NCBI GenBank assembly: GCA_963575745.1
Contig: CAUYUJ010017985.1
Span: 34,612-98,611 of the forward strand
Length of the DNA: 64,000 nt
Reading direction: 5' to 3'
Source of the DNA: Prorocentrum cordatum
Lineage: Eukaryota > Sar > Dinophyceae > Prorocentrales > Prorocentraceae
In this document: positions 47,201-53,616 of the stretch, in pieces
Position numbering within the stretch: the stretch's first letter is position 1
How the letters are laid out: each line of letters starts with the position of its first letter
The notes under the pieces: model-generated
What the model was told of the DNA's origin: nothing
The model's database searches: none
The model's input: the letters and a program-made list of their open reading frames with translations, nothing else
Translations under genes and position numbers: made by a program

Positions 47201-47701
47201 CCGGGCTCCAGGACTACACGTCGGGCCTGTCCCTCTACAGGGGGGATGATTCAAAGGTAGTCAGCCAATGGTCTGGGGACGAGTTCTGCAACTATTATTC
47301 TGCCTATTCTTGAGTATTGTTTGAGTATACGTGTTCTTTCCGTTCGTCCAAGATCCGCCTGCAGGGGGACATGCCCGACCTAAATCCAGGACTCGTTTCC
47401 CTCAGGACCAGCTTGTCATTTCATCATGGCAACCAGTGCCCGGGCCAGTCAGCCAGGCGAGAGCGTCTTCCTGGGCAACTGCGCGGCGTGCCACGCGGGC
47501 GGGAACAACAGCGTGGTGGCGGAGAAGACCCTGAGGAAGGCGGCCATCGAGCAGTACCTGACGGGCGGCTACAACGCCGCCGCCATAAAGACTCAGGTGA
47601 CGAACGGCAAGGGCTCCATGCCGGCGTTCGGCGACAAGCTTGGCCCCGACGACATCGACGACGTGGCGGCCTACGTCCTCGACCAGTCCACCAAGTGGTA
47701 A
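38175..47701 (+). CDS. petJ: Plastid cytochrome c6 precursor, four exons
   Basis: Soluble thylakoid-lumen electron carrier from cytochrome b6f to photosystem I. Exons 38175-38247, 42283-42409, 45009-45151 and 47457-47701 join to 588 nt (195 aa plus TAA). Order of parts: ER signal peptide [20 protein letters not shown]; transit peptide opening with [17 protein letters not shown]; hydrophobic thylakoid-transfer segment [15 protein letters not shown] ending in ALA; mature protein of 86 residues from ADLENGE. Mature CAACH (Cys14, Cys17, His18) binds haem and Met60 in [11 protein letters not shown] is the sixth ligand, both at usual family positions; length is also usual. Donors are GC, GA and GC; all acceptors AG. 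Exons 3 and 4 are firm; joining exons 1 and 2 rests on targeting logic and phase. An alternative exon 2 end near 42428 is possible but breaks phase. Confidence 0.8.
38327..38451. mobile_element. Family K palindromic element
   Basis: GCGCGTTCCACTACTCGCAA on the left and GAGTAGTGGAGCGCGC on the right are inverted; inner TACTCGCAAA and TTTGCGAGT are also inverted. Single copy, in cytochrome c6 intron 1. Confidence 0.75.
38614..38782. mobile_element. Family L TIR element, perfect 21-bp ends
   Basis: Begins CCGATTTCTGACCACACCCA and ends with its exact reverse complement (GGGTGTGGTCAGAAATCGG). Inner GGTGGAAAGTGGGTAG and AACTGCCCACCTCCACC are inverted too. Single copy, intron 1; perfect ends suggest a young insertion. 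Confidence 0.8.
38898..39080. repeat. CTC/CCT microsatellite, two blocks
   Basis: Two CTCCTC blocks (38902-38972 and 39010-39075) separated by CCGACCTAGTCGCTATATCC. Confidence 0.92.
39240..39400. repeat. Family O repeat, copy 2
   Basis: Matches 29895-30085: ATCCGTTCCAGCGCG, GAACGCTTTCAGA, GAAGGCCGCGGCGCCCGA, CCAGAGCCGCCAGA. Confidence 0.65.
39496..39522. repeat. (GT)n microsatellite
   Basis: Short GT run adjoining family M. Confidence 0.95.
39523..39666. mobile_element. Family M palindromic element
   Basis: GAGTTCGATCGGT and GGATCGAACTC at the ends; inner AACAGATGCCCCCCAG and GGGGGGCATCTGTT; central GCCGATGGGTGG. A nested inverted repeat of about 144 bp in cytochrome c6 intron 1. Confidence 0.75.
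39936..40085. mobile_element. Family C element in cytochrome intron 1
   Basis: ATCGCGCTCCGCGCGGATTT, GGCGGCGAC with GGCGCCGCC, and AGTCCGCGCTGAGTGCC with AAAAGTTAATGCTCATG. The left terminal CATAAAC block is replaced. Confidence 0.8.
40112..40250. mobile_element. Family I element, copy 2
   Basis: TCAGAAGGTTCGGAGGTCCC, CCTTCTGAGAAGTGCTCTGA, CCCCGAAGACGCTTTGAAAA and CCCGCCGCCTTCTGAGAAGG. Ends are inverted around CTTCTGAGAAG palindromes. Confidence 0.75.
40254..40355 (-). repeat. Single unit of the 90-bp family with flank
   Basis: CCCATAGGGAGCTCCACCGAA is a unit of the 90-bp repeat. The following TATGGTTGGGTCCTTCGCCA and GGCTAA are the reverse complement of 2018-2052, directly left of the big array, so this is a dispersed copy of the array's left boundary. 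Confidence 0.8.
40655..40815 (+). repeat. CTTGGGA/GGCCGTC minisatellite fragment
   Basis: CCCTCTTGGGAAGGC, GGGCCGTCTTGAAG and GGGCCGTCATGAGG units, a short member of the CTTGGGG-GCC family. Confidence 0.6.
40816..41134. other. Intronic stretch without recognised features
   Basis: Part of cytochrome c6 intron 1 under the model. Possibly includes the diverged left arm of A4 near 41085. Nothing coding recognised. Confidence 0.4.
41135..41184. mobile_element. Family A element A4, right end only
   Basis: GTTCGTCCAAGACCCTTCCT with GTAGGGGGGGACATGCCCGA and CCTAAG. The left arm is missing or unrecognisable. Confidence 0.7.
41385..41585. mobile_element. Family H inverted-repeat element, copy 2
   Basis: TAGGCCTCCTGGA and TCTGGGAGGCCTCTA at the ends; inner GATGGGATCGGAGGATCGCG and GCGCGATCCTCCGACCTCAT inverted; centre rich in CGCCGATGCATCGCC. 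Best-preserved copy of the family. Confidence 0.85.
41712..41910. mobile_element. Family I element, copy 3
   Basis: AGAAGGCCTTCTGAGAAGGT, TTGTCCAAGCCTTCCCCGAA, GACATGTTAAAACACC and CCCGCCGCCTTCTGAGAAGC. Matches copies at 8.2 and 40.1 kb. Confidence 0.8.
41948..42063. mobile_element. Family C element, left arm lost
   Basis: CCTGGCGCGAGGAGCGCGCC, AGGGGGGTCCAGCGCGGATC, CCCGCGCGGACCTCCGA and TCATGAGTATGTCATT. Confidence 0.75.
42081..42236. mobile_element. Family A TIR element A5 with exact 8-bp duplication
   Basis: TTAAGTCGGGCCTGTCCCTC to GGGAGGACAGGCCCGACTTC. ACCTAGCA occurs at 42073-42080 and 42237-42244, an exact 8-bp target duplication. Lies 46 bp before the inferred exon 2 acceptor. Confidence 0.93.
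42283..42409 (+). CDS. petJ: Cytochrome c6 exon 2: plastid transit peptide
   Basis: Encodes [20 protein letters not shown] and an Ala/Arg/Gly-rich continuation. The Phe-Val-Ala-Pro motif directly after a signal peptide is the known mark of peridinin-dinoflagellate plastid transit peptides. Acceptor CTCTGAG|GTGCG; donor GCGTG|GAGCCC (GA), phase 2, with GGAG repeated at the exon 3 acceptor. Confidence 0.58.
42436..42481. mobile_element. Family B left end fragment
   Basis: TTGGACAAAAGGGGGAGTAG, GGAAAGGGGGGGTCACGAAA: a truncated left arm directly before a complete family B copy, i.e. nested or tandem insertion. Confidence 0.75.
42482..42680. mobile_element. Family B TIR element B3 with compensatory stem changes
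   Basis: TGGGCCGGACGAAAGGGGGG to CCCTTTCGCCCGGCCCGA. The internal stem reads TCGGCTACGTGAGCCGA where the other four copies have TCAGCTACGTGAGCTGA: both arms changed together. Confidence 0.9.
42735..42899. mobile_element. Family A TIR element A6
   Basis: AAGTCGGGCCCGTCCCTCTA to GTAGGGGGACAGGCCCGAC, core CAGTATGGGGACGA. AAAACATAAA flanks both sides (42722-42731; 42901-42910). Confidence 0.88.
43076..43258. mobile_element. Family H element, copy 3
   Basis: CCCAGATGGGGTCGAAG repeated twice, GATCGCGCCGCATCGCCGCG, and several CGATGCATCGCCGG motifs. The right arm is lost. Confidence 0.65.
43267..43412. mobile_element. Family C element with complete left arm
   Basis: CGCCATAAACATAAACTTCT, GGCGCTCCGCGCGGATTTCT, CTGGCGGCGTCTCTGGCGCC and GCCCAGCGCAGATCCAAGAG; the right end is replaced by GGAGGTCCATGGATG. 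Confidence 0.8.
43738..43782. repeat. (TA)n/(ATAC)n microsatellite
   Basis: CATATATATATATATATACA, then ATACATATATATATAGATAG. Confidence 0.95.
43848..44012 (+). repeat. Relative of the 33.5-34.2 kb composite repeat
   Basis: AGCCCGCCGCAGGCGCC, GTGCCCGCCGCAGGCTCCG and then GGGTGGGTCGCGGGTG units, in the same order as at 33.5-34.2 kb but shorter. Confidence 0.75.
44085..44350 (+). repeat. Two short minisatellites in cytochrome intron 2
   Basis: Three copies of GCACACGCGCGACGGGATTG-like units (44091-44172), then TTCGACTCAAG/TTCGGCTCAGG 11-bp units (44277-44340). Confidence 0.85.
44351..44710. other. Intronic stretch without recognised features
   Basis: Part of cytochrome c6 intron 2 under the model. 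A long plus frame passes through but shows no recognisable domain. Confidence 0.35.
44711..44900 (-). mobile_element. Family J element, inverted full copy
   Basis: TACAGTCGGGGCCTTGACC and GGGCCCCGACTGTA form inverted ends flanked by ACCCT. Interior AACGAGGCCCCTTTTTTCCA and GTTAACCTTCGATTTCCTGT are the reverse complement of the 19.5-kb copy. Sits about 110 bp before exon 3. Confidence 0.85.
45009..45151 (+). CDS. petJ: Cytochrome c6 exon 3: thylakoid transfer domain
   Basis: Encodes [15 protein letters not shown], the ALA lumen-processing site and mature start ADLENG. Acceptor GATTCAG|GAGAAT. The donor is GAGAACG|GCGAGG (GC), and GGCGAG recurs at the exon 4 acceptor. The hydrophobic core and the direct fit to exon 4 make this firm; the 5' edge is less so. 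Confidence 0.8.
45275..45415. repeat. Family V repeat, copy 2
   Basis: AGCGTCGACTCAGCGTGGAT, GAGCGTCGATTTGCG and GGGAGGCTCCCAGGAGTTGC match 30661-30805. Confidence 0.68.
45416..45648. other. Intronic GC-rich stretch
   Basis: Cytochrome c6 intron 3. Contains a GGGGAGGGGGGGGGGCGG run at 45541. A GGCATCAGTGGCAACGTTGG segment (45160) recurs as GGCATCCGTGGCAACGTTAG (45423). Confidence 0.5.
45649..45779. mobile_element. Family D inverted-repeat element, copy 2
   Basis: GGCATCGCTCGGACGTGTAT and ATGGACGCCCGAGCGATTGC; interior GGACCATCGAGGAGCATCCT and TTGATCATTGGGCGAAAAAC. Confidence 0.85.
45780..46150. other. Intronic stretch with short direct repeat
   Basis: AAGGGCGTCGAAGTTATACA and AGAGGGCGTCGAAGTGATAA recur 45 bp apart (45819 and 45861). 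Otherwise nothing recognised. Confidence 0.45.
46152..46330. mobile_element. Family N nested palindrome
   Basis: GAGGCGCACTGGATATGGAT (46203) faces ATCCATATCCAGTGCGCCTC (46252) as a near-perfect inverted repeat, enclosed by weaker outer arms GTCCATATCCAGTACCTCG (46155) and GCAGTGGATATAGACAT (46306). Confidence 0.8.
46490..46532. repeat. AAGAAGAATAAT microsatellite
   Basis: GAAGAATAAGAAGAAGAAC then AATAATAATAATAATAACG. Confidence 0.9.
46533..46625. mobile_element. Family C element, internally shortened
   Basis: GGCATACACATAAACTTCTG, GGCGCTACGCGCGGGTTTCT, CCCTGGCGGCGCCGAAAGTT and TATGTTTCTG: both termini present with the centre deleted. Confidence 0.8.
46626..47206. other. Intronic stretch with GCTGACCCGG motifs
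   Basis: GGCTGACCCGGAGTCGGG (46669) and GCTGACCCGGGGCTCGAGGG (46722), related to the motif cluster at 49.39-49.61 kb. Remaining sequence unrecognised. Confidence 0.5.
47216..47384. mobile_element. Family A TIR element A7 with exact 9-bp duplication
   Basis: TCGGGCCTGTCCCTCTACAG to GCAGGGGGACATGCCCGACC. TCCAGGACT lies at 47207-47215 and 47385-47393. Ends about 72 bp before the mature cytochrome c6 exon. Confidence 0.93.
47457..47701 (+). CDS. petJ: Cytochrome c6 exon 4: mature haem domain
   Basis: Encodes [58 protein letters not shown] and [10 protein letters not shown], then TAA. The haem site CAACH and ligand Met are intact. Acceptor AGCCAG|GCGAGA, phase 1. An in-frame ATG at 47426 precedes it but would give a protein without targeting sequence. 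Confidence 0.95.
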
Positions 47702-48047
47702 AGCGCCTCTCGTCTCGCCAGGCCCGGGCCCGGGCGGTGGCAGGGTCGCCACGGGTCGACCTTTGTTCGGGGGCGGAAAAGAGGGGGGTGATGACTGGGG
47801 GGGGTGGATTTCATGGCGCGGGCCATGATTTGTCCTCAGATTTCATGGCGCCTCTTCTTGTTTCATTACGTCCCAGGCCCCCCCGCTGGGCCGCGCACAT
47901 GCCGCCGGTCATGATTTGCACCCCCCCCTCTTGGCCCCCCCCCTCTTGGCCGCTCCCGACCTTTGTGCGGCCGACCCCCCTGCTTGCTGCGGAGTCGGCG
48001 GCGGAGCCATGGTATTTTTTTGAACAGCGGCTGCTCGTTGCCGCATG
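47702..48047. other. Sequence 3' of cytochrome c6
   Basis: GATTTCATGGCGC occurs twice (47806 and 47838), and CCCCCTCTTGGCC twice (47925 and 47940). No gene; no canonical AATAAA signal, which dinoflagellates usually lack. Confidence 0.5.
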
Positions 48048-48242
48048 TCGGGCTAGACGAAAAGGGGGGATCGGGAAAGGGGGGGTTACGAAATCTGCTG
48101 CATGCAGCTGGTTTCAGCCCCACCGAGGGGCCCATTCCTCGATACATGGCCGCCTCCGGCGCCGGGAGGCGCCGGGAAAATCAGCTACGTGAGCTGATTC
48201 TCAACCCCCCCTTTGCTATCCCCCCTTTTCGCCGGGCCCGAG
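48048..48242. mobile_element. Family B TIR element B4
   Basis: TCGGGCTAGACGAAAAGGGG to CCCTTTTCGCCGGGCCCGA, with stems CTGCATGCAG and TCAGCTACGTGAGCTGA. Confidence 0.9.
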
Positions 48243-48667
48243 AATGATCCAACCGCTACCCGGTCAGGGTCCCGCTCCGTGCTTGAGGTGTCAGGTTGTA
48301 GGGATTGAGTGGCAGGTCGTCGCTCCTTGCAGCGGGCCCTGACGCGGTTGTGCAGTGTGATCAGCGCACGCCTCGTCGGCGCGGCGTCGAGTAATACCGA
48401 GATCTGAAGCACATCCACTGCATCGCCCTCCTGTTGCCGCTGCTCCTGCGCCGGATCGCGCGCCCGACCCTGCTGCTTACCCTCCTGGCCTTCTCCTCCT
48501 CGCCCTACCCCCCGGGAGGGACAAGGAGAGCACCAGCGACGTGCCGCCGTGGAGAGCCCGTCAGCGTGTTGCTTCTTCGCCTTTGTGCGATCCATCGCCT
48601 GTGTTTTTATGCTCGACCGCATCGCGCTGATGGGGGTCCCCACGGCGGCGAGCCCACCCGAGCCCAT
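48243..48667 (-). CDS. Hypothetical minus-strand ORF
   Basis: A frame from 48667 that leaves the unique region at B4: MDRTKAKKQHADGLSTAARR, GDAVDVLQISVLLDAAPTRR, ALITLHNRVRARCKER. It is less repetitive than other frames and has plausible helices, but no family is recognised and it runs into a transposon-like element at its 3' end. Confidence 0.2.
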
Positions 48668-48689
48668 CTCGGGGATACAGAGACTGCCA

Positions 48690-48828
48690 GGAGCACAAAG
48701 ACTCGGCGGCCCGCGCGGATTCCCCGGAAACGGCGTTGGACCCCCTTCGACGGCGCCTCGGGCGCCGCCTCTGGCGCGCTCCAGCGCCGATCCGAGAGAC
48801 CCGCGCGTGCCTCTGAGGTGTCGTGTTT
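48690..48828. mobile_element. Family C element, diverged
   Basis: GGCGGCCCGCGCGGATTCCC, CGACGGCGCCTCGGGCGCCG, CTGGCGCGCTCCAGCGCCGA and CCGAGAGACCCGCGCGTGCC. Confidence 0.75.
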
Positions 48829-48898
48829 ACGTCAGTGCTTGTTTTTTTTCTACTGGATTCGCTGTTGGCTCTGTCATCGTCCAACGCCGCCTCCTCCA

Positions 48899-49094
48899 GT
48901 CGGGTCGGGCGAAAGGGGGGGATTAGGAAAGGGGGGGTTACGAAATCTGCTGCATGCATGCAGCTGGTTTCGGTCACCGAGGGGCCCATTCCTCGATACA
49001 TGGCCGCCTCCGGCGCCGGGAGGCGCCGGGAAAATCAGCTACGTGAGCTGATTCTCAACCCCCCCTTTGCTATCCCCCCCTTTCGCCGGGCCCG
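48899..49094. mobile_element. Family B TIR element B5
   Basis: TCGGGTCGGGCGAAAGGGGG to CCTTTCGCCGGGCCCGA, with TCCAG on both sides and a 4-bp tandem ATGC expansion in the first stem. Confidence 0.9.
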
Positions 49095-49385
49095 ATCCAG
49101 CAGGACCCCTCTCACGGCCACGGCGCTCCGCGGCCGCCCTCTGGCAGCGTGCCCCCCCCCCGGCGCAGAGGGCGCCGAGGAGCGACCGCCCGAGGGCCGA
49201 GGCGCCGCGGGGGGTCAGCGCCACGGTGTGCGTCCCGAGGCCTCGTCACTGTTCGGGCACCTGTACTGTGGGCGCGCCACGGGTACGCAATGCGCCCGCC
49301 CGCAGGTGCCCTCGAGGTAGATTGGTCCGCACCCTTCGGCGACCCCGGGCACCCTTGCTCGAGCCTCCTCCTCTCGGGGGCCTTG
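49095..49385. other. GC-rich stretch after B5, possible exon
   Basis: Three overlapping plus frames are open (e.g. GGQRHGVRPEASSLFGHLYC). By analogy with the helicase, an exon could begin at an AG just after the B element, but no frame is recognisable. Confidence 0.25.
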
Positions 49386-49387
49386 AG

Positions 49388-49615
49388 ACGGGGGTCAATG
49401 CAAACGGGGGTCAGCCAGGGCGCCAGATCCTGCAGGATCCTGCGAAGACCCCCTCTGGCTGACCCGGGTTAGCGAGCCGCTCGTGGCCGCGAGGCGGCCG
49501 CAGATATCGGCTGACCCGGGTTTGCGAAGACCTGCGTTGCAGTTTTTCTTCCTGCATTGCAGTTTTTGGTTTCCTGCTGACCCGGGTCTGGATTGACCCA
49601 GGTCAGAAGATCCCC
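49388..49615. repeat. GCTGACCCGGGT motif cluster
   Basis: GGGGGTCAGCCAGGG (49408), TCTGGCTGACCCGGGTTAGC (49453), CGGCTGACCCGGGTTTGCG, TGCTGACCCGGGTCTGG and TTGACCCAGGTCAG. Also a duplicated TGCATTGCAGTTTTT (49530 and 49552). Confidence 0.75.
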
Positions 49616-49624
49616 GATCCTCCC

Positions 49625-49668
49625 CCTTCTCGTCCTCCTCCTCCTCCTCCTCCTCCTCCTCCTCCCCG
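49625..49668. repeat. CCT microsatellite
   Basis: CTCCTCCTCCTCCTCCTCCT run. Confidence 0.95.
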
Positions 49669-49704
49669 CGCAGTCTATAATCTGCCGAACAGTGTGTCTC
49701 TAGC

Positions 49705-49873
49705 TTTTATGTCGGAAACTGGAACGTCTATGCATTACCAGCGGCGGGCTGTGTTTTGCAATCCCAGGACTTTTGGAGGGTCGGGGACGACGTCGGGGTG
49801 GTGTGGTGTATACTTGTTGTCCCCGTTCTCCCGGGGAAACGACGAAACATGTGTACACCAGGATCCCGCTCGG
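49705..49873. mobile_element. Family G dispersed repeat, copy 2
   Basis: Matches 1355-1533 including CATTACCAGCGGCGGGCTGT, CAATCCCAGGA, GTCGGGGTGGTGTGG and CACCAGGATCC. Confidence 0.65.
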
Positions 49874-50252
49874 TTCCTCACAACCGACTAGCCTTCTTGT
49901 AGCAAGATATCTTAACATATGCATTGAATGTCCGTTCATGGGAGCCTTGAACGGCAACATCGAAATCTGTTTTTCTTGCACTTGGACCTTGTGTGGCCTC
50001 TCTTCCTGCTCTGCCTCGCCCTTCCTGTTCCCCCTCCCCCTTCTTCTTCTCGTCTGCCTGGCGAAGAGGCGGACCCAGTCCGAATCCGGTCCCACATGTG
50101 TTCCAAGTCTCGCCCAACTCGGACCCAACTCGGACAGCGCTGGGTGCCCCAGAAGCAGATTTGGGGAGCTCTGAGGCGGCCCAAGCACACGCAGCCAGCT
50201 CTGCCAACAGGACGGCGATGGAGATCTCTGACCCTCTCGCAGCGGAGGCCGC

Positions 50253-50286
<34 letters not shown>

Positions 50287-50366
50287 TCTCTGACTTTACG
50301 CCTGCACAGGTGCTGCTCGAGCTGTGACCCTTTGCGCGTGTGACCGTCGGACACTTGTGCGGAGCG
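49874..50366. other. No recognisable gene; CT microsatellite
   Basis: TCTCTCTCTCTTTCTCTCTC at 50253-50288. The rest is unrecognised. Confidence 0.5.
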
Positions 50367-50566
50367 TACGGTAGGTTCGCGTCGTGTCGACCAGCGGCGA
50401 CCCCAGCGCGGACGTTCAAGGTTGAACGCCGCCCGTAGCCCAGGAGCGGCCCATCGTTGAGCGATCTTGGGTTTTTGAAACGGCCGACCGTTCAAGGTTG
50501 AACGCCCCCGCGGAGTCAGGAACCAGGAACCAACGCAAGGGTCGACACGCGACACGAACCTGCCGT
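50367..50566. mobile_element. Family E inverted-repeat element, copy 3
   Basis: TACGGTAGGTTCGCGTCGTG and CGACACGAACCTGCCGTG arms; GTTCAAGGTTGAACGCC twice inside; AACCAGGAACCAAC shows a small tandem duplication. Confidence 0.85.
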
Positions 50567-50985
50567 GCCAGAGCAAACATAGATCCAGGCGCGGGGATTA
50601 ATTCACGAGGTGTCCCGTGTCAATGCAGGATCGCCGCGTTCAGTCCCCGATTCGGGCGGCATTGGCCTCCCGCTTCGAGGGTGCCTTCCCCGATGCGCGG
50701 ATCTGGCGCCCGAGCGCCAGATCCACAGATCCCTAATCCATGTCAGCATGCGCCCGATAAGGCAGTTCGAGATCGTACATCGCCCGAAGATGTGGGGGCC
50801 AAGTCGGATCCGCCGCTGGCTGTTCAGGAGGAGCGTCCCGTGCCTCGGTTGCCTCTCCACTCGGACCACCTCCTTTGCGGTTGCCAGGCCCGCGGATCAA
50901 GCATCGTGTTGGCTTGGCGTGCTTTCCGATCGTCATAGCGGCCATGGGACATATTGACCAGTGGGAGTCCTGAACGGCATCACTC
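50567..50985. other. No recognisable gene
   Basis: Mixed sequence; a 115-codon plus frame at 50610-50957 has no recognisable domain. Confidence 0.4.
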
Positions 50986-50987
50986 AA

Positions 50988-50990
50988 CGA

Positions 50991-51032
<42 letters not shown>

Positions 51033-51190
51033 CTGGCGTCGTCGTCAGCGTCGGCTTCGGCGTCGGCGTCAGCGACGGCGTCGTCGTCGTCGTCGGCGTG
51101 GTCGTCGTGCGTCGTGCGCCGTGCGTCGTGCGTTGTCGTCGTTGTAAACATGATCGTTGTAATCGTGATCGTCGTCGTCGTCGTCGTGGT
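50988..51190. repeat. GTC/GGC trinucleotide tract
   Basis: GTCGTCGTCGGCGGCGGCGG, GTCGTCAGCGTCGGC and GTGCGTCGTGCGCC units. Reads Ser/Ala runs on one strand. Confidence 0.88.
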
Positions 51191-51555
51191 CGCCGATGCG
51201 GCCCGACCTGGCGCACATTCCGATATCATCTGGTTTCCCGAGTCGGCCTCGGTTGGTCCCGTGCTCTCTGGGCGTGCCTGCTCGGCGCCGCCGCAACGCG
51301 TCAAAGGGGGGTCGCTCTCCCGACGCCAGCGTGTGCTCGGCGGCGCGCCGGCAGGGCGTCGCGGTGCGAAGAGGCACGCGCCGGCGAAGAGGCTCCCACC
51401 AGGGGATGACGCACGCGCTCAGTTCAGGACATGCTCGGTGGGGGGGCGCTTTCTGGCCGCACCGCCTGGAGCACGCATGGCATGCGGTGGGGGCGTTGGG
51501 CCACGGGGTGCGCCCTCGTTTTTGTCCGCAGGCGTGCCCCCGCGAGGGAGGTGTC
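51191..51555. other. No recognisable gene
   Basis: GC-rich; multiple open frames with no recognisable domain. Confidence 0.4.
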
Positions 51556-51559
51556 GGGG

Positions 51560-52365
51560 AGCAGCTCCCTCCTCCCTCTTGCCTCCCCCTGCCCCCCCCC
51601 TCTCTCCTCGCCTCCCTCTTGCCTCCCCCCCTCCCCCCCCCCCCGCCCTCCTCGCCTCCCTCTCTCTCGCTCTTTTTTTTTTTCTCTCTCTCTCTCTCTC
51701 TATCTCTCTTCTGCCCCCCTCGTCCCTCCTGCTCCTCGCCTCCCCCCCCATCCTGCCACCCTCGGGCTCCCGACCGTGACACCTGCGAGAGGCCGCTACC
51801 ATCCACGCGCCCCACGCACGGGCCTCGGCAGCCAGCAGCATGGCTGCAGCAGGCTCGACCTCCAGGCGCCTTGCCCTCCCCCTCCCTCTCGCACGGGCCG
51901 CCGCCTCCTGGAGGGGCCAGCGAGCGCGCGCGCGCGCCGCGCGCTGCCGCGAGCGCCCGTGGCCGCCGCCGCCGCCGCCGGCTCGCGCGCAGCACCCCCG
52001 CCGCCCCCCGCGCGCGGCCCGCGGGCGCCCCCCGTCGCGGACCTCGGCCCGCCGGGCCTGGCGGCCCGAGGAGGAGGACTCCGCCTCCTCCTCCTCTCCT
52101 CCTCGCTCCTCCTCCTCCTCCTCCTCTCTCCTCCCTCCCTCCCTCCCTCCCTCCCTCCCTCCCTCCCTCCCTCCCTCCCTCCCTCCCTCCCTCCCTCCCT
52201 CCTCCCTCCCTCCCTCCCTCCTCCCTCCCTCCCTCCCTCCCCTCCTCTCCTCCTCCCTCTCTCCCTCCCTCCCTCCCTCCCTCCCTCTCCTCCTCCTCCC
52301 TCCTCCTCCTCCTCCTCTCCCTCCCTCTCCTCCTCCCTCCCTCCTCCCTCCTCCCTCCGCACGGT
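51560..52365. repeat. Pyrimidine tracts CTCC(CTCC)n around a GC-rich island
   Basis: CCTCCCTCTTGCCTCCCC and CTCTCTCTCT (51560-51770), a GC-rich island at 51780-52080, then (CTCC)n and (CCTCCT)n at 52080-52365. The island keeps competing frames open on both strands (e.g. MAAAGSTSRRLALPLPLARA). No gene is called. Confidence 0.8.
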
Positions 52366-52544
52366 TTGGGGGGCTCGGGTCGGGCTCCGAGGACGCCTCG
52401 GGCGGCTGGGGCGTCGAAGGCCCCAAAGCCGTGCGTCGACGGACAGTGCGGTGAGGTCTTGGGGGATTTCGAGGTCCCCGCACGGTCTGTCACCGCACCA
52501 TCTCGGGACTCCCACAGGAAGGGCCACCACCGCTCGGAGGAGGA
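52366..52544. other. Short unique stretch
   Basis: Between the pyrimidine tract and element R1; nothing recognised. Confidence 0.35.
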
Positions 52545-52702
52545 AGAGGGGTCCATGCCTCTACCCCCTCGCCCGTTTTCCCCTTTTCTGGGGGGGGGCT
52601 CCTGGGAGGCCCTCGTCGCCACCGCTGGGTTCCCCTCGAAGGCCTGGTCAGAGCGCACCCTGGGAGAGGTCCGGGGGGCAGCGGTATCGGTATACCTTTT
52701 GG
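52545..52702. mobile_element. Family R element, copy 1
   Basis: GGCCCTCGTCGCCACCGCTG, TTCCCCTCGAAGGCCTGGTC, GAGAGGTCCGGGGGGCAG and GCGGTATCGGTATACCTTTT; shared with 54.2 and 62.4 kb. Confidence 0.75.
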
Positions 52703-53049
52703 CTTCCCCGACCACCACCGAGAACCCATCGGTGGGGGGCCGACCCTCCTCAGCGGCCTCCTCGTCGAGTGGGCGATCCGCTTCGCTGTCGGGTTGAACG
52801 TTGATCGCTGTGCGCTAGTGCCTCATTGAGCTCCCTTCAGATCAGCTTAGTATCCATACATCGGCACACTTGTCTGGCCGCTCGGGGGAACTTTTTGGGG
52901 CTGTCTTCGCGCCCGACCGCTCTCTGCATATTTAGGGGAACGATGCGGCCGCGCACTCGAGCGTCCCCTGCTCTTGTGCGCTGTTTCTCGCTGAATTGTC
53001 GCTACGCGAAGGCTGTCATTCCTCTAGTTCCTCCGCCTCCTCCTGCGGT
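52703..53049. other. No recognisable gene
   Basis: Mixed sequence up to the A8 target site. Confidence 0.4.
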
Positions 53050-53058
53050 GGTACGCTC

Positions 53059-53218
53059 AAGTCGGGCCTGTCCCTCTACAGGGGGAAGTTCAAAGATAGG
53101 CAAAACATAGTATGGGGACGATGGCTTGACTATGTTTGCCCATTTTGGGGGCATCGTTGTGGGTATTTTTTTTTGTTTCGCTCGAAATCCCCCTGTGGGG
53201 GGGCACGCCCGACTTAAT
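53059..53218. mobile_element. Family A TIR element A8
   Basis: AAGTCGGGCCTGTCCCTCTA to GGGGGGGCACGCCCGACTTA. GGTACGCTC (53050-53058) and GGTACACTC (53219-53227) flank it with one mismatch. Confidence 0.9.
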
Positions 53219-53228
53219 GGTACACTCG

Positions 53229-53330
53229 GTCCTGGTGTTTTCGACGGGAAATCGAAGTTTGACCCATGGAAAAAAGGGGCCTCGTTCCTTATTTAGGGTT
53301 GCTTAGGTCAACGCCCCGACTGTACGCCCG
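53229..53330 (+). mobile_element. Family J element, left-truncated
   Basis: TTCGACGGGAAATCGAAGTT, GGAAAAAAGGGGCCTCGTTC and CAACGCCCCGACTGTACG match the right half of the 19.5-kb copy. Confidence 0.8.
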
Positions 53331-53464
53331 AGCCTCGGCCCCGTGCAGGGCGGCGCTCGGGCGTGCCACCGCCCAGGCTTCCGCCGCCCGCCGGCGGGGG
53401 CTCTGGGCGGCGGAGGTCCTCACGCTCCTCCTCCGAGCCTCGCTGCGCGGGGAGGCGGCGGCGC
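53331..53464 (+). other. GC-rich stretch, possible exon
   Basis: Reads LGRATAQASAARRRGLWAAE and VLTLLLRASLRGEAAAQSG in one plus frame, helix-like and Ala/Leu/Arg-rich. It lies between J and A12. No family is recognised. Confidence 0.2.
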
Positions 53465-53616
53465 AGTCGGGCAGGTCGTTCCACAGGAAGAGAGCCCAAG
53501 AATAGTAGAGCAAAGTGTGGGGACGACCTTTTCTATGATGTTTAGTTTTTGTGTTATGATTTCCAGGTTGTTCTTCCCTCCCAAAAACTGCTTGTAGGGG
53601 GACGCGCGCGACCTAA
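53465..53616. mobile_element. Family A TIR element A12, diverged
   Basis: AGTCGGGCAGGTCGTTCCAC to TGTAGGGGGACGCGCGCGAC; core CAAAGTGTGGGGACGA. Confidence 0.8.

Noticed and set aside
47426-47456. ATG at 47426 as the cytochrome c6 start
   Set aside because: It would give a cytosolic protein lacking any presequence; the intron acceptor at 47455-47456 and exon 3 give the proper [10 protein letters not shown] start.
51196-52797. Overlapping 450-550-codon ORFs on both strands
   Set aside because: Several frames on both strands are open at once across CTCC repeats and GC-rich DNA; no domain is visible.
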